Source of the DNA: Hybos culiciformis
Taxonomy: Eukaryota; Arthropoda; Insecta; Diptera; Hybotidae
Direction of reading: 5' to 3'
DNA: 64,000 bases
Assembly (NCBI GenBank): GCA_964007475.1
Contig: OZ023273.1
Location: 32,789,287-32,853,286, forward strand
Positions 24,744 through 36,065 of the stretch are shown one piece after another; position 1 is the stretch's first letter, and each line of letters begins with the position of its first letter. The position numbers and the translations under genes are program-made. The notes beneath the pieces are model-generated. The model worked only from the letters and a program-made list of their open reading frames with translations, made no database searches and had not been told where the DNA came from.

Positions 24744-25462
24744 TTAAGGGGGTATTCTGCGGTCTAGAGTCACGAATTTAATGCAATCTTTGAAGTGCTG
24801 TAAAAAAAAACCAATCAATATTTTTATTATTAATTTTTTTATAGGATATTTATTAATGTTTTAAGAATACATTAATATAAAAAAAAAAGTAAAAAATTCA
24901 AAATTCAAAGAGTTCGCAGCTGATGAACTGGGGCTCTCAACAAGCTGGCACGTGATCATACCCACGATTCATCCCTTCTGGCAATTTGAAAAAAAAAAAA
25001 AAAAAAAACGATTATTGATCTATAGGAATGCCTCTATCGTTCTAACTAAAAAAAGTTGAAAAAAAAATTTTTTTTTACAAAAAAATTTGTTTTTGGACCA
25101 CTTTTTTTTAGTTTTTGGAAATTTTTAATAATAGTAAACATTAAAATTTTGAATAGTTCATGCAATAGAAAAGCCTATATGAAGAAGGCCTCTACAAAAT
25201 TTGAAGTAAATCGGTTCAGTAGGACTTGAGTTATCATTGGAATCGTTTTAAAAAACACAGTTTTGAGAAAAACGCGTTTAAAGTTTCACGTAAAGCTTCT
25301 CGCAGTCTAACTCATGAAATTATATTTTAGTAAAACAGCCATACCTCCGAAAATAATTTTAATTTTCTAAAATCCTCTTAAAACATGTTCTTAACGGGTT
25401 AAACTTTGAAAATATGAAAAAAAATAATTTTTTCAAATTTCTAGACCAGAATACCCCATTAA
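24744..25462. mobile_element. TTAA-flanked non-autonomous DNA transposon (Kolobok-like), 711 bp
   Basis: TTAA at 24744-24747 and 25459-25462 encloses the element. The left end is GGGGGTATTCTGCGGTCTAG (24748 on). The right end, on the reverse strand, is TGGGGTATTCTGGTCTAGA (25458-25440). The two match apart from the outermost base and a 2-base CG insertion in the left copy. TTAA target sites are used by piggyBac and Kolobok elements. Ends beginning in a G run followed by TATTCTGGTC match, in my memory, abundant non-coding Kolobok-type repeats of insects rather than piggyBac (CCC ends). The inside has no ORF, with long A and T runs and a GC-richer segment at 24905-24985. It is a non-autonomous copy, mobilised if at all by a transposase elsewhere. 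The class is inferred; the TIR/TTAA structure is seen. Confidence 0.75.
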
Positions 25463-25899
25463 ATAAACCACGAAAATAATATGAAATTTATTTTTTGTTA
25501 GAATTTGAAAATTTATTCCCACCTTCAACGCTCTCAGTATTTTCTAATATCGAGTGAAAAAGATTGCGTAAAAAAAAATAAAATTTTATAGTAGTGCTCT
25601 GGAAAAGTTTTTGGGATGAAAATATTCTGGTTAAAAATATTACACCTGTACTTTGTTACGATTTTAACTACGTACGGTTATTTTGTTGGATTGAATTCGT
25701 AAAAAAATGTTTTGCCAAAGCGCCAAAAAAATTAGAATATGTTCGCAACTCTTTAGTTTAAAATTCCCATTTTTTTCTTTTGTGATTTGGCTTGGTATTG
25801 TAAAGGTTCCGGAACCATATGGAAATGAATATTGTCTTTGGCATTAAAGCATTAAATAGAAATTCCCATAATCCTTAGATGAAGATATAAAAATAAACA

Positions 25900-25929
25900 A
25901 AATTTTGATAGAAATTTTGATAGAAATTT
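25900..25929 (+). repeat. AAATTTTGATAG tandem, 2.5 copies
   Basis: Exact 12-mers at 25900-25911 and 25912-25923, then a partial third copy AAATTT. Confidence 0.85.
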
Positions 25930-27635
25930 AAAAGAAAATTCATTCCCACTATTTAACAACCAGTGTAATTTGAACGTACCTGATATTAAGCGCTTACATT
26001 TGTAATGTGACAAAAAAAAATTTTTTGGTTGTACATATTAAAAGTTTTAATTATGTTCTACATTAAAAAAAATCTCTTTAATGAAATACCTTAATAATTT
26101 GTAAAAACAGATGGTTTTTTTCTACTTAAATCGGTAAATTATGTTCAGTAAAATTTTTTTCCACAATTATATAGTGTTGGTAAAAAAAATCTTGTTGAAA
26201 GAATATTTTTCTTATAAATTTTTAAGTTATAAATGCCTACATCAATAAATTTAAATTGAATATGGATGAAAAAAATAAATAAAAAGTACAAAAAAATAAA
26301 CAAAAATTCAATTCAAAATAATTTTCTTTCAATACCATAATCAGTGTTAAATATCTTGAAAAAAAAAAATAATAAAGTAAAATATTACTGAATTGAATTT
26401 CTTTTTATCAAGATTTTCATTTGGGAAAAAAAAACACCATAGTTTTTTTGGACTCATAAATTTTTATTTTTGGCATTAGAACGATTTCTTTTCTTATGTT
26501 TTTTTACTTTAAATTTATATATAATTTATTTTGCTCAAACTTATTGGAATCATTGAATTTTTTTTATTTTATTTTTTAACAAAAATAACGATTTCTTTTT
26601 CTTCTTCGATTAACAAGAACCTTAAATATACCTAAATTGATTCTAAAGGTTCAATAATTCATTTATACCGGCGAACCTACTTTTAATAAACATTTTTGAA
26701 GTAAAAAAAAAATATTTTATCAATTTTTAAATAAGATCAAAATAACAAATAAATAATTTATTAGTTTATTGTGTTAAGAATTTGCAAAATCATAAAAATT
26801 GTGAAAAAATATATTTATAATTTTTTTTTTTTTATTTTTCTGTTATTTTATTTGGAATTGGAATTAAATATAAGAAAAAGGGTTAAACATACTTAAATTT
26901 GGTTTCCTTTCTCTGGTAAACCAGGAAAAAAAAAAAATAAGATATTTCGACAATAAATTTTTTAAATGATATAAAAAAAAAATCATGAATTAAATAGGTT
27001 TTAAATAACAACAAAAAAAAACACATTGGTATAGTAGAGGAGTAATAGTAAACTATAAGTTAACTGTTAAAATAATGTCTAATACATAACTGATGACTTT
27101 AATGGAAACATGAAATTATCAAATTTTATTATAATTTAATAAAAAAAACTGCGTATATAATGTATAAATCCGAAATAATTACAAAAGTTTTAGCATTTAT
27201 TAATACTTATTTTACATTTTAATCAATCTCATACTTTAATAATGTGTGCTGTTTTAGTTGCTGTCCAGTTGAAAGAATAATTTATTGATAGAAGAATTTT
27301 TTTTTTATAATAGTTTAAAGTTGTTAAAAAATGCTTTCTTTACGATTTAATTATAATAATTTGGCAAATTTTAAACAAATCTTATAATTAAAAATAAAAA
27401 TGAAACTATTTTTTGACGATCATAAAAGTTATGATGTTTCCCAAAAGGTAAAACATCTTGAGAACAGCTTGTTATTTTTAATATATATTTAACGATGCAC
27501 CTACAAGATATTCTGTTAAGATAATAAGTTCATATTTTTTTTTTGTAAGCTACTTAAATATATATGTATGTAATACATATTAAAATTATATATTCATTAT
27601 ATGCTGAGTATATATATAAACGTATTATGTAGAAG

Positions 27636-27671
27636 TTATAACCATAAATGGTTACTATATTATGGTTATAA
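27636..27671. repeat. 12-bp perfect inverted repeat, 12-nt loop
   Basis: TTATAACCATAA (27636-27647) and TTATGGTTATAA (27660-27671) are exact complements. The loop itself contains ATGGTTA, a second copy of part of the right arm. Confidence 0.9.
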
Positions 27672-29787
27672 GATTCAGGAATCCGTTAGATTCATTATTC
27701 GATTAAATTTTGAAAGACATATGATGGCATATATATATATTTTTTTCTAATTTTATCATTCTATATTATACCTACTATAATAATAGTTCATTAGAATGTG
27801 CTTGTTTTTAAAATTTCTAATAAAAATTTGTGATTTTTCATTTATTAAGATTGTTTAAAAGTATTTAACGTACAGAAATTAAGTAGTTGCTAATATCCTG
27901 AGTTAATTTCACAATTAACTTTTCAAGGCGAAATCATTATTAACTTGTAGTAAAAACATTGAATTTAAATGTATAATAATTATACATTACATAAAAACTG
28001 AAATTGTTTAATTAAAAATCTTTACGGCAACAAAATGTTGACAACTTTTTCTATGTCAATTTTTTTTTTTTTTTTTTAATTTTGGTCATAATTTTTCAAA
28101 AATACTAGTTTAATAGTTAACACTTAGTGTCAAACAGATGAAATAACTTGTCTTATTATTTATAAAATTGCTGACAGTAATTGGTAAACATCTTCAAATT
28201 GAAAATAATCAAAATGAGACAATCCGGATGGTTATGAACATTAAAGATGTACACATAGGTGTACTTGAATTGATATTTTTAATTCCCTTTTAAGTAATTC
28301 AAAGAAAAGAATAAATAATTCTCTGTACACAGCAGTGTTATAACATTTTTATTTATTTTTTTTAAATTTACATATTTTATTTTAATTTCGGAAAAATTGT
28401 TAAATCATTATTTTACTGCTGTTTTTATATATATTTGAATTCTTAAAAGTATTATACATATTTGGACATTATTTAGAAATTATAAATTTTTTTTTTTTTA
28501 AAGGTCGTATATTTGCCTTAAAGCCAAGCACGATTTTACGTTTTGCACAGATTTATTTTTTGTTCTTTTATTTTTTATTTTGTGTTCAAGTTCTTAATGT
28601 AATAAAAATTCCTTCTGGCCATGTTATTTTATGTAAAAACAAAAAAAAAAATTTCATATTTTGTTAAAAAAAAAAGAAAAAAAAAGCCTTACGTAGCGTA
28701 GCGTGGATGATGATTTGGTAATTTATCGAAGTAAAAATAAAAATTACAACATTTTTACCGTAAATATCAAACCGTAATATTATTTTTTTATAATGTGATT
28801 AATGTTAAACATATATTTATTTAGTTTTTTTTTTCTCAAAAATCAAATCAATTAAACTTATTATTATATTGTTGTTATAAATAATTGAAAGCAGAAAAAA
28901 TCACTCAATTATAGTCGTCTTCTTATATTTTTACGAGGACTCAAAATCAAAATTGCATTTCATTATTACTACTACATATAATTATATTAAAAATATCAAA
29001 AGGACCAAAAAGAAGAGAAAATTTATATTTTTTATTTAATTTATGTTTTGATAATTTTATATGCATAAAATTTTTTTCCAGTGACATAAAAATATAGAAA
29101 AAGTCAACTATATTGATTTTGCTAAAATTGAGTGACATTCTTAAGTGGTGTCAGTTCATGTCTTAGTAGAATGTAAACAATATTATGTACATCTGTAATT
29201 TGTACATTAAGAAAACTGCATGCAAGTTTAAAATAAATCTTCTGCTGCCAAAAGAAAAATTATTTAATTTTTATCTGTCAGAATTTTTTTTGATTGAGCT
29301 ATATTGAACTTTAGCGACGACAATCGTTTTTAATATATAAAAAATGTGCATAAAAAAATATATTATATAAATAGCACTGTTTATCATCTTTTAGCTTTTT
29401 CATTAAAAAACTTCTTTCAAAATTCTTTGTTTTTTATCTTTTTTGTTTTTTATTTTATTTTCAAGATAAAAAAATAAATAAATAAAAATTGTTTTATCAG
29501 AAATTTTACTCAATAAATATATGTACATACATACTTCGTCTTTATTCTTCCAGAACTAATTAAAGAGGAATTTTCGTGCCAGCAATTCATTTTATTATCT
29601 GTTTAGTTCAAATTAATTAAATTAATTCTTATCAATTAAAAAATCTTATTTTTATTTTTTTTTTTTTTCCTCCGTCCACTTTTTGTTGTTTTGCGATGAA
29701 TTAAAAGTCAAGTCATTAGCTTAAGTAATGTCTTATCGGATGAATGTCAATCTGATTACTTCAAATTTCTTTTTTTCTTGTTGTTAC

Positions 29788-29820
<33 letters not shown>
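29788..29820 (+). repeat. (TAT)11 microsatellite
   Basis: Thirty-three perfect bases of TAT repeats after TTGTTGTTAC. Uninterrupted, so probably length-variable. Confidence 0.95.
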
Positions 29821-29821
<1 letters not shown>

Positions 29822-31456
29822 CATATTTAAAAAGATGAAAATTATTTTAGAATTTTTCACATGATCTTGAATTGTACTACTCATGGTTTCAAGTATTTAT
29901 TTGATTGTATACATTTATAGATAATAAAAAATCTTAAAATAGAAAATATTTTCAAAGTATTCATAGAAAAAATGGAATAAAATTTTAAATTTTTATTAAT
30001 TCTGTTTTCTGGCTTTGGCAGCTTTACAGATTTTGGCCTTAAATTGTGCTTTTAATATAATAAGCGTACAGAAAATTAATAGAAATTCTGAAATTTTTTT
30101 GAATTAAATCCATATTAAAAAGATTCAGAACATTATTAACCAATTCGATGGCGATATTTATTAGAAATTTCTATAAATTAACACTTCACAGTTTTCAGTA
30201 ATATTAGATTTGATAGTATTAAATACCTATTAGTGTTTTAATTTGAAAATTAATTTGAAAAAATCATAAACATAATCAAAGTAATTTTAGTGTGTTGGCC
30301 AAGAAAATTTTTCAAACCCTCTAATCAGTGAATGGGATAAATTAAAAAAATAAAGTTCACAGTTTTAACAAAAGCATAGAGACACAAAATTCAGCTTTTA
30401 TTTGTTATATTTTTTACTATATCCACTTTGTTATCATTTATTGTTATTTCGTTATCATTTTAGATTTTTTTTTTCATTTTGAACAATCTTCTTTTTACCC
30501 AAGCATCCATCTCACTGAAGTAGAAATTACTTTTTTACAATATTTACATTTAAAAAAAAAATTTCTTGATGTTAACATTTACATCACGGTCAAACACAAC
30601 TATCAGGAGCACAAAATTTTTCACAAGTAAAATATAAATGCAATAAAGATTTTCAAATAAAATATTCTTTGTAAGAACTGCATTTTTCGTTATTCATTTT
30701 TTTTTTTTATTATTATTATTCCAACGAAGTAAACTAAGTAAACTATAAAGTAAGAAGAAAAAAAAAACAAACTAAAATGTTGATAATAAAATTTATGCAC
30801 ATTATAAATACTTTTGGATGAAAAAAAAAAAAAATCAAAACAGATAAGAAGAATAACATAATGTGAATGCAATGCAATCTGTAGAAAAATATTGAGCGGG
30901 AAATTTATTTCGTTTCTTTTTGTCTTTTTTTTTTTTGATAAATTTAGCACCGATAAAGTTATAGGTAGAAAAAAAATATTCAATGATGTCGGTTTTTAAA
31001 AATTACCTTTCGTTCATAAGGGAGAAAACCTTATTTTATTTTAATTTTTAAGAAACGAAAATTATCTATGTAACCGCAAATACAGGAAAATAAAAATATT
31101 CAAGAACTGAAGTCATTATCATATTCACTGATAAGCTTTTTTTTTTTATTTATTTTTTAACAAATTTATGTATTTTAAAAATAATTTAAGATATAAATAA
31201 AAAAAGTTTATTGTAAGTTATTCTGATATGTCAATCTGATTAATTCCCTTTAGTTTTAGGTTTTGTACTGTTAAATTTCTGTAGAAATGATCATAAGAAT
31301 TTTAGTAAACCAGTGTTCAAACCAAAAAATTGTACTTAACGGTTCAAAAATAGTAAAAAGCTGAATGAAAATAAATTTTTCTAAACTATTCCTAGCATTC
31401 CTAACATGTATTTGAATACAAAAATGGCAAAATAGTAATATGTATCAGCAATTGGG

Positions 31457-31464
31457 TATGTTCC
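31457..31464 (+). repeat. left 8-bp target-site duplication TATGTTCC
   Basis: Identical to 31947-31954. The GC content of the word makes a chance match very unlikely. Confidence 0.94.
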
Positions 31465-31946
31465 CAGGGGCGGATTTACGAATATGCCGCCCCTAGGCAC
31501 TTTTTGAGAGTTTCAGTGTTATTGGAATTTAAATAAAAACAAACTGTATTATTTAATTAGCTCACTTTACTTATTCTTTTTTTCTAAATTTTTTATTTAT
31601 GAATTTATCGAATGTACCTTCAAATTAAATTTTTTTTAACACTTCGTTGTCGATGTGTATAATTGAAATGTAATTTAATTTCGTTTCTTTCAATTGTGAT
31701 CGAAGATAAGTTTTAATTCTATTCAAAGAAAAAAACGAGCTTCCAGCAGAACAATGCGCTAGTGACAGATAAATTCTGAAAATTATTACCACATTTCGAA
31801 ATACGTTCTTAAATATTTATTCAATCCTACAAATAGAAAAATTTATTTAATTTTTTTTTTATCGGTTTTATGTTATATTTTGCCGCTCCTTTAAATCTGC
31901 CGCCCTAGGCAGGTGCCTAGTGTGCCTATTCGTAAATCCTGCGCTG
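31465..31946 (-). mobile_element. hAT DNA transposon remnant, 482 bp (element 2)
   Basis: The ends are CAGGGGCGGATTTACGAATA (31465-31484) and, on the reverse strand, CAGCGCAGGATTTACGAATA (31946-31927), matching at 17 of 20 bases. An exact 8-bp duplication TATGTTCC flanks them. Near both ends the word TGCCGCCC(C)TAGGCA occurs in the same orientation, a subterminal repeat. The reverse strand carries the C-terminal tail of a hAT transposase (31625-31816), so this is an internally deleted relative of an autonomous element. Its terminal sequence and transposase tail differ clearly from element 1, so the two come from different hAT families. All catalytic sequence is gone. Confidence 0.94.
31625..31816 (-). 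pseudogene. hAT transposase C-terminal dimerisation segment, truncated
   Basis: A 63-residue reverse-strand open frame ends at its own TAA (31625-31627). It contains FRNVVIIFRIYLSLAHCSAG, then SFFSLNRIKTYLRSQLK, then ETKLNYISIIHIDNEVLKKI. The order matches the hAT dimerisation region: a hydrophobic lead-in (RIxLTIP), an SAxxERSFSKLxxIKxYLRS core and a KLNxLSxIHI-type helix. The usual acidic-basic ER pair before SFS has mutated (SSF), and the segment is cut off upstream by an in-frame stop at 31817-31819. There is no start codon, zinc finger or DDE residue. It is a fossil whose frame has, notably, stayed open over 63 codons. Confidence 0.9.
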
Positions 31947-31954
31947 TATGTTCC
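31947..31954 (+). repeat. right 8-bp target-site duplication TATGTTCC
   Basis: Exact copy of 31457-31464, directly after the right terminal repeat of element 2. Confidence 0.94.
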
Positions 31955-34835
31955 TCAGTAATTGTTGATATTGAAAAAGTTTATGAGTTGGTAATAAATG
32001 TGAACCCTTCTTTTTCTCTACTTCTGATTTTAGGCTAACAAAAAAATCGCATTAGGTCATCATAGGAAGCAAATTTTGTTGATGTTGTTTGATGTTGTGT
32101 CCTAATATCAATGATGTATAATCAAAACATGTACATAACTTAGTTGAAAGTTTTATAAATCTAAATATTATTTATACCAACGCAAAAAAAAAAAGAAAAA
32201 ACATTTTCACAATTAGCATAGTATTTTTTTTATATTGGTATATACCTAATGTATCTATCTCCTTGTATGTTTATTTGCAGGTCAGTTTTGGGGCTCTTAC
32301 ATTTTCAACAATAATAAATTTGATTTATACAGATTAGTTTTATCGCAAACATTTGAAATGAAAAAAAAAAATTAAATAAAATAAAATAAAAAATAAAAAT
32401 AATATGAAAAAAAGCTCTGATTGAATGAATTTCCATTCAAATGCAACGAATTTCCATTTTAAAGTAAAAAAAAAAAAAAAACTCAGCATAGCAAATTATG
32501 CAACACAATTTTTTAATTGTGAAAGAAACTCTATAAAGTCCTACCCATTTCGCATTCAAAAAGCATAATATTTTGTTTATTTTTATTTAATAAAACTATT
32601 AAAAATTTGCACAACTGCACAATATAAATTTTTTTATTTTTTTTTTTTTAATATTTAAAACTAAAACAGCTTCTGTTATAATAAACTTAATAAAAATTGT
32701 ATGAATGTAGGATAAAAAAAAATATTATTTCGCGCTTGTTGGTTATTAAGTCTGCAGCTGCAACAATTTTTCTGTAATTGACTTAATGATTTGTAGCAGA
32801 GTTAAAAGTTTTCTTGTACACAAAAAAAGATATCGTAAGTGTTACACCATAATTTTATTATATTTTATCTATGTATATATATTGTTATTATTATTTTCTC
32901 AAATTCGAAATAAATAATAAATAAAATATATATAAAATATTTTTATTTCTATATAATATATATTATTTTTATATTTATATACATATTTTATTTCTATTTT
33001 TATAATATTAAATTTTTTGATCTTAATCATATTTTTACTCTAATATTCCTAAAAAGGTGTTCAAAAAATTTGTCAACTCTATATTTTCCTTATGTGGACA
33101 TTGTCCGATGAATTTAAAATTATGTGGACCAATTTAACATTTAAATTAACAAAAAAAAATAAAAATAACAAAAATTTAAATGTTTTAACTTATTATTGTG
33201 CGCCAGTTAATGGTTTATTATGACGAACTTTTTGCATTGCATGTTTTTTTTTTTTTTTTAAGATCAATATTTAAAATATTTTATTAATACATAAATATAA
33301 AAATTCAAGCAAAATTAAAGACATATGACATTAATATACATCTATTAAATTTATATAATATTTAATATTAAAATAAATGAAAATTATAATCATATAGTAC
33401 ATGTATAAAAATTTTAAATTAAGAAATCTGAAGGGTCAAAAAGATTTTACAAATCTTCAATGGAAAATTTACCACCTGATATACTATTTGTTGTATTTAA
33501 TAAACATTGTTTATAAAAGTGTATGCGCTCTTTATTTTATAAACTCTTAACAATTCTACAATTAATACAATTAATGTATTTATATACAATCTTGAATCTT
33601 TGTTTTCAACACGTTATAAACATTCGATTTTTAGCTTGAGAATTCAACTGAGTTTTTCAATACAAATCGAATAAATTTCTCGATCTTGAATTAATTTTTA
33701 TTATTACTCCCATCATCGACCGTTTTCATAAAATTAATAATGCCAGTAAATTGGAATGTTTAAGTACAAATAATTGTCATATAAATTCTATATAGTTAAT
33801 CAAAATAACATCGATACACAACATAAAAAATAAATAAAAATATCAACTTTTTCATATATTTATGTTATATGTACAAGTACATACCTATTCCACCCAAATA
33901 TAAATTATTATGCAAAAAATGAAGTTGAATTAGTTCAATCAAAATATGGGCCGATTTAATTTAAAAATAAATACAAGTTTATATAAAAACCTGATTTTTA
34001 ATAAAAATTATAAAAAAAAATTTAAACCAGAAGAAATGCGCGAAATTCTTTTAAAGGACGACAAGTTATATGTATTGATATATATTTAGTTTTTTGATTG
34101 AATTCCTGAATTCATTGCGATTAATTTTTATGAAAAAAATAAAATTAAGCCTGTTAATAAACTTTATCTTCTTCCATTTTCAAAAATTATATTTATATTA
34201 AGTTAAATTCGATATAAACACAGAATAATAAAAAAATTATCAGTTGAAAAAATAACCAAAATCAAGTATTCAATAAGAGTATAATGTTTTTAATTAAGAG
34301 AAATATAGATAAAATTTTAAACCTGACTTAAGATATAAGGTACCTTCAATATTACAAATTTGTTTCAATTAATTTCAGCTTGTTAACCATATCTGATGTG
34401 TATTCCCCCAAATTTTATCATGTTCGACTAATTTAGGATATTTTATTTTCCTACACAATTAAGGTAAATGCTATCCATCGTTTATAAAAAATACATAAAT
34501 GGAAATTTTAAAAGTTTTCAAGGTATTATGTAAAAATATAATGATAAATATTTCGTGAAAGAATAATTGTTTATTTTCAAATGTCATTTTCTCTCGTTAT
34601 GATAATTATATGATAATTAAAAATAAAAAAATGTATTTAAAAGAAAATATTAAGTTATTTATTTATAATCAATTTTTTTAATCTTTCACATTATAAAAAA
34701 TATATATTCAAGTATGTATTTACGATACATTTATATAAACTATATTATATGTATAATATAAAAAAACTGTTGATAATATTAAAAACCTTCATTTATTTTC
34801 ATATAAATCATTGAAATCTAACTCAGTTGGAGTCT
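31955..34835. other. A+T-rich non-coding block
   Basis: No supportable gene. GAATTTCCATT occurs twice (32427 and 32448). Long AT-only stretches at 32860-33020 and poly-A/T runs dominate. Confidence 0.7.
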
Positions 34836-34982
34836 TCATGCGACCAGCTTCTTTTGCTGCACATTATTCGGTAGACACGATAAGTGAAGTGCATTAAGAA
34901 GATGCATCATACTATTATTTTGTTTATTATATTTTGGTTGCATACTGTTGAAGGTCCATATGCACAATTCGTGATTTTGTGA
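34836..34982 (-). other. GC-richer island with open reverse frame, unrecognised
   Basis: The island, roughly 34820-34980, is visibly less A+T-rich than its surroundings. The reverse strand is open for 48 codons (stop at 34836-34838), with an ATG at 34943 giving 35 residues that include MMHLLNALHLSCLPNNVQQ. The forward strand is also open through SNSVGVFMRPASFAAHYS up to TAA at 34895. Neither matches a family I know. Open frames on both strands in a small island suggest reduced A+T rather than proven coding. It could be an exon remnant or a transposon piece. Confidence 0.2.
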
Positions 34983-35873
34983 TCAATATCTTTTTTAAAA
35001 CAGTTTTTTTTTGTTTTTTTTTCTTTTAAATTCAATTTGAGCTTAACTCTTTCTCAACCAAAATAAGAAATTTTCTCACATACATAATAATGCAGACAAC
35101 ATTATTATATTATTATATACATTATGCATAATTCAAGGGAATATATATTTAAACGAATTATTTAAACAAAATTTATAAAAAGAATTAAAACAGTTTTAAC
35201 AGTTTATAATCCATCGTATAGCATTTAGTACAAAAAAATATTTGACATTAACATTAACACTCATTTAATGACATAATTTGTTATTAAAAATTAAAGCTTC
35301 TTGCACTTAACAGTATGAAAATATTAAGTTTAATGATAATGTTAATTTTGAGGGCAGACAATGAGAAAGTGGAATTCAAAAGGCACAATGAATCGAAGCT
35401 ATACCCCCGTAAATGCCGTAGGTTACAAAAAAAATTTAAAATGTTTTCATATTGAAAAAACATTTTATAGTATAACCATAGGAACTAGTCCTGTGAGTGC
35501 AACAAAAAAAAATTGTTCTACAAATTGAATAAATCTTTTCCAGTTTCTTTACATCGCAAATTTATTAAACACTAATTGCAGGAATATTTATTTTACTTAT
35601 ATGTAAATAGTTTATTATTTTTTTAATATACATTTAAGCTAATGACCTTTATGAGCAGCGAGGGATGTTAAAAAATAATTACTTTATATTTTTTGTTAAT
35701 TTTGGTAAATTGCCTAATTCATTTTGGCATTCCTTACAATTATAAAAAAACTTTAAAGTTGTTATTTTCTCACAAATGTCAAGAACAAAATCAAGATTTC
35801 ATAATTTTTATTGTAACAACCGTGAAAATTTCATTTCAAAAATTGTTTTTTTATTTTAGTAGGAAACACAATT

Positions 35874-36062
35874 TTAAGTAGTATCTCCTCCTGCAACTGT
35901 AAATCTCTCTGTAGAGGATGCTATAGCATACAACCAGAATATACCTATGAAACCACTTACCAGACTAGCATAATCCCAACAAAACATAATGAACATGCAT
36001 TTCACCACGAAAGCTGTAACTAAAAAAATTATGAAACTATTTTTTAATAAATGTAAAATAAA
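35874..36062 (-). other. candidate exon or decayed membrane-protein ORF
   Basis: The reverse strand is open for 62 codons. From the ATG at 35996 it gives 40 residues containing MFIMFCWDYASLVSGFIGIF followed by WLYAIASSTERFTVAGG, a plausible hydrophobic segment and much less A+T-biased than neighbouring frames. Splice-like signals lie inside: an acceptor TAATTTTTTTAG ending at 36020, and a consensus donor GTAAGT starting at 35960. Together they would define a 59-nt exon (36019-35961), with the downstream part then intronic. The pattern recalls a first transmembrane helix such as in tetraspanins, but conserved residues do not align well enough to name it. It could be a small exon of a gene spanning this region, a pseudogene fragment, or chance. 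Confidence 0.3.
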
Positions 36063-36065
36063 TTA

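Larger units (their letters stand above)
25463..31456. other. A+T-rich non-coding block
   Basis: No gene supported. Reverse ORFs at 28947-29138 and 30690-30983 are low-complexity. Contents: a GC-slightly-richer patch 25590-25760, a GGTTCCGGAACC palindrome (25805-25816), a 12-bp tandem (25900-25929), an inverted repeat (27636-27671), an 18-T run (about 28060-28077) and a TAT microsatellite (29788-29820). Confidence 0.7.

Noticed and set aside
30690..30983. 97-codon reverse ORF
   Set aside because: Composed of translated poly-A/poly-T runs (KKKK, FFFF). No domain.
32860..33020. Dense TATATA stretch as a promoter or origin candidate
   Set aside because: Such AT-only runs are common across this window and no gene follows.
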